A stretch of 64,000 bases of DNA from Vanessa cardui (lineage: Eukaryota > Arthropoda > Insecta > Lepidoptera > Nymphalidae): the NCBI RefSeq assembly GCF_905220365.1, contig NC_061136.1:11139702-11203701 (forward strand). Reading direction: 5' to 3'. This document shows positions 35,191 to 47,689 of the stretch, one piece after another. The notes beneath the pieces were generated by a model. The model ran no database searches, was not told the origin of the DNA, and was given only the letters and a program-made list of their open reading frames with translations. The position numbers were made by a program, and so were the translations under genes. Every line of letters begins with the position of its first letter. The stretch's first letter is position 1.

Positions 35191-36225
35191 TCTAAAAAAA
35201 TAAATGAACTTGTAATTATAATGAAGGCTTTGTAAATTTTTAGGATATTCAACGCAATATAAAATTATACTACTCGAGTGTTGCAATTATTTCGGATAAT
35301 GTAAAATGAATGCTATAAATACCCTCTACACATAGCAACAATATCGAGCAGGTAAATTTAACGATGATATAAATCATCAAACAAACTCTTCTGATAAAAT
35401 GTCAACAAATCTTGATAAATGTTACTCACAACTAAGACGGCATTATTAATGGCAAGACAGTTCGAGGTATAATTATAGGTTTATGGCTAATATTAATTAT
35501 ATAGATTTATACTGCTCGTGACACGCTCCGGTAACTAATATGCTACATTAATGCGATTACATTAAATATATCGCTTTTAATTTAAATATTAAACAAGATT
35601 ACTGTATGCGTAAAATATAATATTTTGTACAAGTTTTGGAGTATTATAATAGAATATAGAAAAACTATACTAACTTCTATTGTTTTAAAATAAGATTCTG
35701 TTATTACGAGTACATCTTTTTCCTTTTAGGGGTGTTCTAATTTGACCTTATTGTTAGCAGTACATTATCAAAGAATAGCATGTATATAATAATATAATAG
35801 TCACAAACGGGTTCGCATAATATTTCTTGTATACCTTATTTAGGGTATGAATAAAACTGCGGATCAATATATAACGCGTGTATTCACTGGTAGTGCTGCT
35901 GAACGACTCTCCATTCTAACATTACAAAAATGTCTTATTATAATAATATTACAAATATGGATGGTTGCAAATTACATAAGGGAATGTGCACACGGCACAC
36001 TTGTTTAACTAGCATGCTGTATTTAATTTCGTACCAACAATATTCCAATTACTATAAGATGTATGTGTTCTTAATACCTATAACAGCTATCCTATATAAT
36101 AAAGTAAAATCAAATAGCAGTGATGAACAGGTTCTGGCTGATTTTGTCTATAGTGACAACTCCAACAAGACGCAAACGATTCTATAGTGCACAATATGCC
36201 CCTCAATTTAAGAACGCAATGGAAT
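35191..36225. other. A+T-rich stretch, no gene seen
   Basis: An open frame of 85 codons at 35930-36187 has no recognisable domain or context, and I treat it as chance. Confidence 0.4.
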
Positions 36226-36458
36226 GGCATTAATACCTGTTGACTTCCAAGCAAGACATATTAATTTAAATATTTGTATTTAACTAATATGACTTTGTGT
36301 TTTTTAAATGTTAAAAAAGAGTAACTACTGAGTTTCGTGCTAATTCTTCTCGGTAGAATATATTTTCCGAACCGGTGGTAGCTTTACTTAATTGTAAAAT
36401 GACGATTCAAAAGTGATTGTAAAGGCCTACTTGAATAAAGTATATTTTGATTTGATTT
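36226..36458 (+). mobile_element. LINE-like 3' end (same family as 8983)
   Basis: 'ttgacttccaagcaagacat', 'gagtaactactgagtttcgt', 'attcttctcggtagaatat', 'cgaaccggtggtagctttac', 'atgacgattcaaaagtgatt' and 'gaataaagtatattttgatt' follow the same order as 8983-9222. It is a second long, somewhat diverged copy. Confidence 0.85.
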
Positions 36459-37226
36459 TATCCCAATTTATGTGATTTCCAAAGCACCAGAGATTAAAAC
36501 ACTACCTACGTTCAAATTTCGATCTGTTACTAACAATTACAAGACGGAAAAACCTATCTTATTATCATACCAAACTCCCACCCAGAATTTGTGTAACCTC
36601 TTGAACTATAAACTCCGTAACGGCAGTAGCTATAAATCAATGAATAAAAAAGTTAAAAATATATAAAGTAATTTAAATAACAATTCTTAGTATTTGTCTT
36701 ACGTAGAAGGAGAATAATTAAGCTGTTAAAACTAAAATATCAGTTGAATTATCACCGGTTTTGAGATTCAAAGATCGCCCTTCGGCATCTCATTACTTAT
36801 ATTCAGAAGTTTAACCGTTCTGATTTTAAGTTATTAGCCTCAGAACTCAGTTCAATTGATACCATTCTGGGAATTGAGACTAACTTTGGGTAAAATTCAT
36901 GATCCGATTAAAGATGAATAAGATATCTATGCTGTGAAATTATTTCCTTTTAAAGTTTTAATCAAGAAAAATCAATATAGATTTTTAATCTTAATTGTGT
37001 ATCTAGTTTGACTGGAATCCTGTTCGCGGTTACAATATAAAAACTAATTTAAGTTGACCTCTATGTAAAATATTCTCGTAGAATATGCAAATATTCTCGC
37101 ATTTTCCACTAACTTTGAATTAGAGACAAAACTTTCGATAACAAAGTCAGGCTCTTGTATTAAAAATTATAACTGTTTACAGTAGATCATTTTCTTATAA
37201 TTAATTTATCATCTATATTTATATTA
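36459..37226. other. A+T-rich stretch, no gene seen
   Basis: Nothing is recognised. Confidence 0.4.
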
Positions 37227-37400
37227 TAAATGTGAAAATAACTCTATCTGTCTGTCTGTCTCTTTTACTACCAATTTTTATGAAGTTTGGTATGAAGCCA
37301 ATTTGAGCTCTAAAAAAGGACATAGGCTTTTTTGCCTGACACATAATAACCAACTCTATAAACGCGACACTATTAACAACTCCTAGTATTAAATATTACG
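37227..37400 (+). mobile_element. Helitron-like internal fragment
   Basis: It contains 'atgtgaaaataactctatct', a (gtct)n run, 'gaagtttggtatgaagccaa' and 'ttgagctctaaaaaaggaca' then 'taggct', matching the related pieces at 31965 and 55490. Confidence 0.65.
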
Positions 37401-38413
37401 AACTGCATTATCCCTGAGATTAGAACATGTGTAGCACAATCAAAGATCACATTAAGTTCGAACTGATTTTATATGCTTAGCTTATGTTTGAAATATACTA
37501 TGCTCGAACCTACACAAAAATATCGTGAGGAAAATTGCATTAATAATAGAAAAATCTGCCGAATGTATACCACACCCAACAATCAGCAATGAAGCAGCAT
37601 TTTGTTTTTATTTGAATTGAAAAATCGATATGTATGAATTGATGCTGTTTGAATCTGGAAAACAAACTTTTCAGACTTATATAGTTTTATTAACAATTGC
37701 CAGACAAGGTATAAAACTATTTTCTTCGACATAAATTAACATAAATACGTACATTAAAAAAAGTCTTAATACTATAATTATATCAGATCATTATTAAACT
37801 ATACTAGATCTACCGTAGAGGATCTGTATGACAGATTTACTTTTCCGTTAATCAGGTAATATCAAAAACGTCAAATTTCTCTCTATATTAATATATACCT
37901 ACTTAAGTATGAGACGGTAAAACATCGAAAACGAGATAAACAGATTTTGCCATTCATAAATATACATAAGAAGTTATACGACTAGAATCATATATAGAAA
38001 TGCTCAATCATGTCGCCGATACGTTCTCTGTTTTCAATTTATATCGAGTTCCTTTGTGAGCGGAGATCACGTCGGGCTTCAATTTCACTGCACTCAATAT
38101 GTCAGACACCCGGGAACAAGTGTTCTATTGAACATATTTACGCTGGAACATATCGTTGAACTCAAAGATAGAATGACTCTTGACTGCAATTTTTAAATAT
38201 TTTTCTCTATAGTGATTGACCCTAGTTAACCGGTGCAATTTAAATTGTTTAAGACAAAGTATTCTATACTTGGTCTTATACAATTTAAATTGCAAATTCA
38301 CGTAGATTAAAGTGTGTTTTAAACTTCTTAATTCAAGTGGATATACTTTAGTCAATTTTATTTTATAACAAATGCACCGCGCGGTTACAACCGTATTATA
38401 TGAACATTACATT
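37401..38413. other. A+T-rich stretch, no gene seen
   Basis: An imperfect inverted repeat of caatttaaattg type flanks about 38237-38295, with both arms containing 'caatttaaattg'. No other feature is recognised. Confidence 0.4.
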
Positions 38414-38717
38414 ATTTACTTGGTGGTAGGGCTTTATGCAAGCCCGTCTGGGTAGGTACCACCCACTGATCAGTTATTCTACCGCCACATAACAGTACTC
38501 AGTATTGTTGTGTTCCAGTTTGAAGGGTGAGTGAGCCAGTGTAACTACAGGCACATGGGTCATAACTTCTTAGTTCCCAAAGTTGGTGGCACATTGACGA
38601 TGTAAGGAATAGTTACTTAGTTTACTAGTCTCACTGCGTCATTGTCTATTTGTGATGGTGACCACTTACCATGAAGTGGCCCATATGCTCGTCCGCCAAC
38701 CTATACCATAAAAAAAA
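38414..38717 (+). mobile_element. SINE family A, full length
   Basis: It runs from 'tttacttggtggtagggctt' through 'gtctgggtaggtaccaccca', 'gtgttccagtttgaagggtg' and 'agttggtggcacattgacga' to 'cccatatgctcgtccgccaa', 'cctataccata' and a poly-A end. All family blocks are present. Low divergence from 40446 suggests both belong to one young subfamily. Confidence 0.94.
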
Positions 38718-38924
38718 TTATAATCCCACTACTGTGGATTGTAACGTGATGATAACAAATAAACTACCAGTTATTGCCTACTGCTCCTTACTCGTAACTC
38801 CTATCCTATGGCTGATGATTAAGCGATCGTTGTAAAGTAGGAAATAGTCTTCTTGTCTATGTCTTTCATCTGGTATTAATATTAAGTTACGAAGTAAGCT
38901 TATTACCAAATTTTAATTAAAGTT

Positions 38925-39003
38925 TGTTCAGTAGTTTGGCCTGCAAGAGACCAACAAACAGACAGATAGAGTTACTTTTAGATTTGTAATATTAATGTAG
39001 ATG
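38925..39003 (-). mobile_element. Helitron-like fragment
   Basis: 'gttcagtagtttggcctgca', 'gaccaacaaacagacagata' and 'gagttacttttagatttgta' are the reverse of the module seen at 37227. Confidence 0.6.
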
Positions 39004-40445
39004 ATTTTGAAGATATGGGCTACGCAAAAGAAATCTTAATACTTTAAAATAAATAATTTTGAGTCAGGGCTATGTACATCTTCTTCTCCTACTGTACCTA
39101 CAAAACTCTCTCCATTGGTGGCTTATATTACCGTTCATAATAAGTACAGATTAATTAAAAAAACCAAAAACACAAAAAAAAATTTGCACCTCGACCTCAT
39201 AGTTCCTCCCAAGCACTCGAGATATACGGCCTTTGTATTAAACCAATACACCAACAACTCAGTCAAATTGAAATTTTGTATCATTCGAAAAGATATCAAG
39301 TTAAAATACTTTTTACCCAAACGAATACGTTCAACAATACAACACAAGCAATATCAGTCAATCAGCAAAATGGATACAGCCTCTGTTATAACCGACACAT
39401 TTGATAAAAGCTCGGTCGAAACTGTTAGGGTTCGGCCACACTTGCGCAAATAAGCGCTGCTAAAATGACTAGGAAATGAAATAATCGTTCAAATTCTAAT
39501 TATTAACGAAAATAGGGTAACTACGAGAAATATTCTCTGCGGTAACTTGATTGAATTTAATTGATGCTGTAAACGTCTAATATTGCACGTGTTCATAACG
39601 TTTCGTTTCGCTGTTCGCTGAGGTGTATTCGAACCTTAACAATGATTCATTTTATATTTAAGTCGTATTGCATCGCTGGGAAATTACTTGTACACAGAAA
39701 TATAGGTTTAACAGTTTGCTCATGTTTTGTACGCGTGTGTTTTGGAAATGGTTCCCTAAATTTCTTTATGACGTAATATAATTAAGTACGAATGTCTATG
39801 TTTTTAATGTAATTTGCCCACAATTTCTTTTTTAATTTTTTCCATCATTATAAATTCCTTATTTAGTTCCATATTCTATACTAGTATTACACAGGTAAAA
39901 AATATACAAAACAATAAAAAAAAATGATTGTTTGAAAATACTGAAGATGTTATATATTCTTCCAAACAATAACATTCATTTAATACCCAGTTCATATTAT
40001 GTAATAAATTTGAGGTTAAATAAAGTCTCTTTACTTATAATTATTGATTAATATTTAAGAAAATAATTTAAGCAATAATCTCAATAATAATAGATATTAT
40101 TAATAATAATAAAACCTTAACTATACATACGCAAGAAACATTTTCATTTCCTTCGTAAATAATCTAAGTTTGGGATGAAAGGCAGTAAATCGGATCCTTC
40201 CTTACCCTGTTTCAGGCCCAACAATGGATGTTTATTGAGAAATGTGAGCCCCTAACGTCCAAATTAACCCTTACACAACACTTCACTATAGATCTTAGGT
40301 TAAGAACGGTTTTTTTACAGCATTCCACTTGTTTTTATGCAAGTTATCTTAGTGTTGTTTTTTTGTGTGAAGAGCATAATTAAATTTTAATGTATATACA
40401 TAATATGAGTACTCATAATATAAGAATGTAAAGAACCATTATGGA
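39004..40445. other. A+T-rich stretch, one doubtful open frame
   Basis: A 112-codon plus-strand frame at 39115-39453 is Lys/Thr-rich, with no domain, signal peptide or repeat match that I recognise. Its composition matches the A+T-rich background, so I leave it uncalled. The rest has no gene or repeat that I can see. Confidence 0.4.
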
Positions 40446-40746
40446 TTTACTTGGTGGTAGGGCTTTGTGCAAGCCTGGGTGAGCCGGTCTGGGTAGGTAC
40501 CACTCACTCAACAGTTATTCTACCGCCAAATAACAGTACTTAGTATTGCTGTGTTCCGGTTTGAAGGGTGATTGAGCCAGTGTAACTACAGGCACAAGGG
40601 ACATAAAATCTTAGTTCCCAAGGTTGGTGGCACATTGACGATGCAAGGAATAGTTAATATTTGTTACAGCGTCATTGTTTATGGATGATGGTGACCACTC
40701 ACCATCAGGTGGCCCATATGCTTGTCGTCCAACCTATACCATAAAA
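40446..40746 (+). mobile_element. SINE family A, full length, with a small head rearrangement
   Basis: All family blocks are present, from 'tttacttggtggtagggctt' to 'cctataccata'. The head has an extra short segment, 'gcctgggtgagccg', between 'tgtgcaa' and 'gtctgggtaggtac', which looks like a local duplication of the 'tgagcc' region. Confidence 0.94.
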
Positions 40747-42309
40747 TCGTATTATTATTCCCAAAGAATACATTGGCATCATAATTGCTTAAAAATATAT
40801 TGACCATTACTTCTACATCAAATTGATGTCATTTGTTTTTAATTAGGCGAATATCTTACTTAGCTACCTGACAGTTATTTAACTGTGTAAGAAGTATTCA
40901 GCCAACCTTAAAAACTAAAATTATAAGAATATATTATATTCAAAAAGCGTTGTTATTTCTTAGCGATAACATAAAGTTAATTATATTTATATCCTTTTGA
41001 TGTACGACAAAAGCATATTTATATTCTATTAAAATCTTATATTCTTAGTTTTCTTTGAATTAAATAACAGCAGTCACGAAATACATCGCTCTAGTATTCT
41101 CAGGCTCATTTACTTTCATGACAAAGTCCGCAGGCGTTTCGCTACGAGTCCCCCACTGTGTATAAATTACATAGACATTATACAACAACATAGACAATGA
41201 AATAGATTCGAATTACTATTTGTTGATTTCAATCAAAGATATTTCACAATAATGAAACATCTGATACGAATAAAATATTTATTAAGATACTTAAATTACG
41301 TGAAAATAAAATTATATAATTTAATTTACATAATATATTAAGAACCCAGATTTATCCGCGCAGGATTCATTTTACAAAATTTGTTTATTATTGTTTATTA
41401 TCTTACTGTTTGTTTCGTGGTTTTAATTTTTAACAGCTATCTATTGATTTGGTTTTGTGGTTATTATTCATGTAATGTTTTATTTGTTTCTCGAATAAAG
41501 AATTAATAAATTAAATTAAACTGTTCTGTTACTTTATTAAGGTTTTTATCAAATTGCTGTAAGCTCTTTTTACATAATAATACCGTTGATATACAGAAAT
41601 CTTAATTTACCGCGCACGTTTTGGGATAGCTTGTGAAATCGGGTCGAACACGACCAAGACGCGCATTCTTCTACATTTATGAGGTCTACTTTGTACGTGT
41701 GTTGATTACATAGTACGTCTAATTTTATTTAAATTATCTGTGGAAGGACCACAGAGTAAATTTTTCACTCTAAATATTTTTCCATAAATTACAGTTTCTC
41801 CTTCTTTTTCTTTTGGACATTAATATCTGAATAACCGTTTGAGATGTGTTTATGAAATTCGAAGCACATATGTATCTTGCAAGTCTTAATATATTTGCCA
41901 AATTTGAAACGTTTATGTCAAACAGTTTTTGAGTTATGAAGGGTTCAAAAGTGGCTCAAAATGGTTCGTGTAAAATTAAACACGGCGCTACTCGCCAGTT
42001 GCACGGTGCTACATGAACTTAGCTGACACGCTACCGCGTGTCTAGATACACGCATACACAATAACAAGCACACCAGCTTAAAAAGGACAGTAATTGACAG
42101 GTGAAATTTGGAAAGAGCGCTCTTAAAGGAAAGCTAAATTCTTTGACAGTTGAAACGTGTTCTGTCATGTGCTTTGTACTAGATTTACTGATGTTGGCGA
42201 ATATACTGATGCTTCAATGTTGTCTTTTCAAACTTAAAGATGTGTTCGTTCTGATAGCAACCGTTTGCTTAAACGGATTTACTTTTATTACAAAGTTGCT
42301 TTTACTTTA
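40747..42309. other. A+T-rich stretch, no gene seen
   Basis: A GC-richer patch at about 41985-42045 ('cacgctaccgcgtgtc' hairpin) stands out. The 69-codon frame at 42101-42310 has no domain and is not called. Confidence 0.4.
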
Positions 42310-42323
42310 ACTTTATCCATAAG

Positions 42324-42621
42324 CTGAGATGGCTCAGTGGTTAGAACGCGTGTATCTTAACCAATGATAGCGTGTTCAAACCCAGGCAAGCACCGCTATC
42401 TATATGTGCTTAATTTGTGTTTATACTTCAACTCTAGCTCAGTGGTGCTCAAGAAAACATCGTGAGGAAACCTGCATGTGTCTAATTTCATCAAAATTCT
42501 GCCACATGTGCATTCCACCAACCCGCATTGGAACAGCGTGGTGGAATATGTTCCAAACCCTCTCCTTGATGGAAGAGCGTTATCCCAGCAATGGGAAATT
42601 TACAGGCTGTTACTTTAATTT
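42324..42621 (+). mobile_element. SINE family B, full length with exact 14-bp target duplication
   Basis: The head 'ctgagatggctcagtggtta' holds the A box, and 'gcgtgttcaaacccagg' the B box. The body continues to 'gaaatttacaggctgttact'. actttatccataag flanks it exactly at 42310-42323 and 42622-42635. The intact ends and exact duplication mark a bona fide insertion. The 76-codon frame across its 3' part is chance. Confidence 0.95.
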
Positions 42622-42877
42622 ACTTTATCCATAAGATCCATCATTAACGCGAAGAAATCCGGAATATAATATCAATGATATTGATTATTCTATAAATACA
42701 AAACCCTTTTCTAAATACAAACGTTGGTTAATTAATCAGGCTTATCTTGATAAATATTATGATGCGAAAGTAAGTATGTTAATTAATTAAATATTACACT
42801 GTCATGGTTAAATGGTTTAAACCGATTAGATTGATTTAAAGAAAAACGACGACGAATCTGAATTGAAATATTTGTAT

Positions 42878-43310
42878 CGATCGACGGGTCTTCCAGCCTG
42901 GCCTAGGCTAGGCTTGGGTACGGGTCTCGAGGTTACCCTCCCTATAAGGGCTTTTCCTCCTCGGTAGCCTCGGCTACCGCGTCATTTAATTTTGACCCGA
43001 TGGGTCAGGGTCCGTGGACTCAGTGGCGTCTTCTTCTTGTACAGTGGTAATCTAGTCCATGGGTTGTCCTGTCCTTGAGGGTGTCATGTCCGGTGGTTTG
43101 TCGTTCTATCTTAGCTCCAGATCGTCTGCGTCGATGTCTGCGTCGGGGCAGGTGGTCGGCGTCAGCAGGAGCTCTCGAGGTTGAGGACGCCCGTCACGTG
43201 GTCTGGAATGCAATGGTGTGATACCGTGGAGGTGCCGCACACACTCTTGTCCGCACGAGCGAACATGGTGCGCGCGAGGTGTCGGAAGAACTCCTCCACG
43301 GTGGGCGTCC
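42878..43310 (-). mobile_element. 433-bp GC-rich insert with 13/14-bp flanking direct repeat; class unknown
   Basis: tgaaatatttgtat (42864-42877) and tggaatatttgtat (43311-43324) differ at one base and enclose a block far richer in G+C than its surroundings. Small stems occur in it: cggtagcc/ggctaccg (42962-42979) and tgaccc/gggtca (42993-43007). There is no A-tail. On the minus strand a frame of about 50 codons reads TPTVEEFFRHLARTMFARAD and ends at TGA 43162-43164, with no homolog that I recognise. A terminal exon is the alternative (ccag|ga at the right edge on the minus strand), but the flanking repeat favours an inserted element. The 3' end of a LINE lacking an A-tail would fit. Orientation is tentative. 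Confidence 0.6.
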
Positions 43311-43457
43311 TGGAATATTTGTATACGTAATTAACATATTTATTGTTATTCTCGAATACTAGATGGCGTTAGGTCCAATCTTTCACATTTCTATATCGCC
43401 ATGGCAAGATTCGCTAATTATTTTATATAATAGTATTAATAAGCATTACTGATGCTC

Positions 43458-43546
43458 AGGGCTGAGGACATTAGTTCTCACCCGAACGTCCGGTGACGCT
43501 GTAAAGACCAGTCGGGCCAACAGCAATACTTCACATAGAAAAAAAA
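43458..43546 (+). mobile_element. 89-bp micro-retroinsertion with A-tail and exact 11-bp target duplication
   Basis: tactgatgctc at 43447-43457 is repeated exactly at 43547-43557. The insert starts 'agggctgaggacattagttc', contains 'gacgctgtaaagaccagtcg' and 'ggccaacagcaatactt', and ends in a run of A. It is probably the last few dozen bases of a LINE 3' UTR, extremely 5'-truncated. The parent is not in the window. Confidence 0.85.
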
Positions 43547-43669
43547 TACTGATGCTCTGAATCCTGCCAAGAATAGTTAATGGTTCAAATTTAACTCAAA
43601 AATATGACCCAAAATGACTTGACCAAAAGATTAATACATTTATTAGTTGGCTATGCAATACTATTCTAC

Positions 43670-43810
43670 TCGCGATGTTTTCCTTCACCGCTGAGCACGA
43701 GATGAATTATAAAGACTAATTAAGCACATGAAACAGCGGTGCTTGCCTGGGTTTGAACTCGCAATCATCGGTTAAGATGCACGCGTTCTAACCTGGGCCA
43801 ATTCGACTCT
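43670..43810 (-). mobile_element. SINE family B, 5' half
   Basis: On the minus strand the head (a B-box-like 'gagttcaaacccaggc') and first half of the body are present up to 'ggaaaacatcgcgag'. The 3' half is absent, and the A-box region carries a small deletion (gcccaggtta). Confidence 0.85.
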
Positions 43811-44304
43811 AATCAACGTCAAACCACATGAAATTAAAGCCAAGACATGAAAAACGAATTAAAAAGACTTAATAAATTGAATATTGATTCACTGATTAAT
43901 GTAAGCTCGCGAATACAAAATCCAATGATATAGTATTTCTAATTTGATAACTTTATACGGCTAGACATAACAAGGAATGATTATGTATCTCTGTATAATG
44001 TCTGTGTCGTAAAATAAAATAAAAAATTAGATCGTTAAATAAAAAGCTGATGTAGAATAATTCTTACATGAAAAACCTGAACTACACTGTCAAGATAACG
44101 AGCTTTTTGAAGATAAATTAGTCAAGAAGCCTCTTAGTCTCTAAGGCATCTTTCAAGACTTTCAGCTTTCTTTTGTTAATTTGAGTGTCGAAAAGTCCTC
44201 TCCAACTAAACTGTGGAAATAGACTGTGATAATATTTTCCCACGTCATGGAAATCATACTTATATCATTTATATTCGTTCGTTCTTGTTTTGATTTTTAA
44301 GCTC
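43811..44304. other. A+T-rich stretch, no gene seen
   Basis: Nothing is recognised. Confidence 0.4.
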
Positions 44305-44506
44305 TGTTTATATTAATATTACAAAGGGGTTAAATTTGTTTGTTTATTTTTCGAGATTAATCTCCGGAACTAACGATGCCATTCTGATTTTTTTCACTGT
44401 TATCAGTACACAGCAACATTATTCTTAAGTACAATGCGTTAAAATACAGTTGTAAAAATAATTTTCGTTGTTAATAAATTCCAAGTGAAGCCGGGGCTGG
44501 ACTTGT
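44305..44506 (+). mobile_element. Helitron-like fragment with decayed 3' end
   Basis: 'tattaatattacaaaggggt', 'tttgtttgtttatttttcga', 'gattaatctccggaactaac' and the end 'agtgaagccggggctggact' parallel the 27775-27929 copy. The ctagt terminus is mutated. Confidence 0.6.
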
Positions 44507-45390
44507 ATTATATAGAATGAAATGTTACAATATAAAATGAAAGTATTTTGTCTTGAATTTTTGAATTCTTCTAAGTTTTCTTTTGTTAGATTTGCATAAT
44601 GATCTGTAAATCCAGTTTATCGAAATTATTTTATCCTTCGGTTTTTTTTCCTAATAGACGAGCTTTCTTTACTCCCCTAAGGGCTGTTCAGAATATTATG
44701 CTTAACTATATAAAATCTCCGGATTTATAACTTAGATAAATAAAGAAAATACAACAGAATACATAAAAATATAACATTATTTTATTTGAGTATCAAAATA
44801 ACATTATTGAATAAATAAATAAATTAATAGCCAGGTAAAGATTTTAAGGACACCCCATACTACCAAATATGCAACATTAAAAAGTTATGTTTATATAAAT
44901 AAAGCTACATACTTGTATTTAAAAACATGGGCTTTCGTGAAAAAACGTTAAACTCCTTTTTTTGGGCAATCGTGTAAAAACAACCAGAAATTTACGTTGA
45001 AAAATATTTCAAATTAAAGCAATGTAAATTAAAACTACCGTCGATTTATATTTTTACCAAAACTGTTCATAATTTAAGTAATTAACGTCAACGCATATTT
45101 TACAAAGTGCAGTCCAACGCAGAAACGTTAATTGAATCGTATTGTCTAAATTGCGAAACAATTTAAAATTTGTAACGGAATTTAATTTATATGGTTACGA
45201 ATTAAATTATACTCTCCGGATGATAATCAACAGGGTTGTGTTTTGTGTAATCCATAATGCCATTACGGCTCTCATAACGCTAACAAGCTTCCATAACGTT
45301 CACTCTGAAAAACCTTTATGCATTTATCTTTTGAATACCAATTTACAAAATATACTGATTTCAAATATAATATTTACCACTTTATCTATA
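44507..45390. other. A+T-rich stretch, no gene seen
   Basis: The 101-codon open frame at 45142-45447 runs from A+T-rich DNA into a SINE and is not called. Confidence 0.4.
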
Positions 45391-45648
45391 TGTTGGGTTG
45401 GTACCATCCACTCATCAAACATTCTACCGCTAAACAGCAATGCTTAGTATTGTTGTATTTCAGTTTGAAGGGTGAGTAAGTCAGCGTAACTACAAGTACA
45501 AGGGACATAACATCTTGGTTTCCAAGGCTTATGGTGCATTGGTGATGAGAATAATGGTTAAAATTGGTCCTCCTCATTATCTCAGGGCCGTAACCTCGTA
45601 ATCAATGTTAGCCACATAGATGTACTGTTTGGACGTCCGCCTAGCAAT
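45391..45648 (+). mobile_element. SINE family A, diverged copy
   Basis: 'gggttggtaccatccactca', 'cattctaccgctaaacagca', 'tttcagtttgaagggtgagt', 'acaagggacataacatcttg' and 'ggtgcattggtgatgag' follow the family order. The extreme head is missing and the 3' third is strongly altered. Confidence 0.85.
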
Positions 45649-47689
45649 GGCATGCAAAATATATTATCAGAATTACATTTAAATAAATATTTATAGGTAA
45701 AGTTTATTGAGGCGTGGCTAAACATGAAACAGCTTCATTTGAGTAACATTAATTCCTATTTATTCTAATGGAAATAAATATGCGAAGTGCCTTCCAAATT
45801 TGTTACTATTAGAGTTTTTCTCAGAGCTGTGTATCACAAGATTTTCTTATTGAGGCTGGAATATTGAAAAACACGATCTTAAGAACGACCTTCGGCATAC
45901 TTTTGATATATTTCCCAATATAATCATAATACAAGCCTTCTGGCGCCTAATAAATCAGTGTGAACCGAGAAACGTCTCGGCACAACGATGTTGGATGTCC
46001 GTTAAATTTCTCCGCAAAAACGTAGCACAGGGTGTGCGGGGTTTGATTTTTGTCAGTAGCGCCCAAACGGAAAAGTCAACGACCTCTTAAGCGAATTTAC
46101 TACTTAAGTTCGAGTATTATGCGATACGCAGTGTTTGTCAAAAAAGTGGAGTGCAACAGCAAGAGGAGACTGTACGTTGTAGACGCTAGGAGGAAACTTG
46201 ATCAGTGAAGCTCCTCAAGTAACGATGCTATATTTACAAAGGCAATTATAATTGCCAGTAATTATAGTTTTTGTAATGTATTGATTGATTGTTAATCTTT
46301 TAGTAACAGTTTATTTCAAACGTAAAATGAAAGTACTGTAATTTCAAATGCAGTAAACGAAGAAATACTTTGATATTTGATGACAAATACAAAATAGCGT
46401 GTAGTAAGCGTTTTGTTATATAAATAAAAGCGACGCTATAAACGAATATAAGAAAACATCACCTTACGAGTTCAGACATACCTCTGTATCCCAGACAGCG
46501 TTCCTCCATTATCTGGTATTTATTGGCTCCTACTAGAAAAAGAATCTTGTACGAATTCCTGTTATACTATGTTATTGGATACTTCGTTGGATGGATGGAA
46601 TCTGGCAAAATAATTCAATTGCAAACTTTATACGAATTATTTGAAGACTAAAAATAAATTGTGTATTGTGATCTCAATAAGTAAATATTATTTATTTTAT
46701 CTGTACAGTAAATTTTTAAATTACAATATATAAAACTATGTTCACACGTTAACTTAAAAAATTAAATTATTTTCAACATTTGAACAGGAAAAAACAAACC
46801 TACGAATCCGTATTAAAAAGCAGACCTTAACTATTATCACACTGAGCTCTTCAGGACTGCGAAGCGGCTTGGATTTACCGCAAACCGTTTAAAAAGAACT
46901 TTAGTATTTCATTCATTGCTGTTGTTTGTTGAGATTTTTAATCAGCGCAGTAGTTCATGTTAATTTGGTCTTGGTATACTGGAATACTTCTACGTTCGTG
47001 TTACGCAGCGCATTGTATAGGATAAGCGTTCATTTACCCAGAGCCCGCCTCAAGTGACGGTAAAAAAAAAATACGGCCGCTTTAATTTCATTGCAGCTGA
47101 AAGTATTTAAAACAAAATCCTCTTTCCTTAAGCCCGTATTTGTATTTGCAAGCTTATTTTAATTATAACTGTACCTAGTACAATTAATGATTAATCGTTA
47201 TTTATTTACTTTGATTCGATACTCATATAGGTTTTAGAAAATGTACTATACCAAATATATTCATATCTAAAATACAGGCTTTGCAGACAACTTTTGAAAA
47301 TATTCTTATAACATAATAGTGGTATAATTATACGAAATTTAAAGAAAATACAAAGACACCAGAAGCTGCGTGTTGATATTACAAAACATAAATCCTGATA
47401 CGCTATTTCTAGTTTTACAGTCAACAATACTTTTCTCAAAGTATCTTAGTATGGCTTGTCAAATGCTATAATTGCTGGATTTATTTCCACTAGCACCAAA
47501 TATAGAACGTGACTTTCTTATGATGAATTAAATATTAAAAAGAAGACTGAAATTTCGAAAATACTAAGAACAATAACAATTTCCTGGGAATAAAAAAAAT
47601 ATACAAATACATAGTACCTTAAATAGGATTTGAAATTTAAACATATAACTTAAGAAAAATGGTTTTATTGGAAAATATTTAATATGTTT
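45649..47689. other. A+T-rich stretch, no gene seen
   Basis: A mildly GC-richer patch at about 45960-46220 has no sustained coding frame. I see no repeat match. Confidence 0.4.

Noticed and set aside
39115..39453. 112-codon plus-strand open frame as a small host gene
   Set aside because: Lys/Thr/Ile-rich with background base composition, no domain, no signal peptide and no promoter or splice evidence.
42878..43310. Terminal exon of a minus-strand host gene (TPTVEEFFRHLARTMF...)
   Set aside because: Not fully excluded, but the 13/14-bp flanking direct repeat coincides with the composition break, the putative acceptor has a poor pyrimidine tract, and I see no matching polyadenylation signal.
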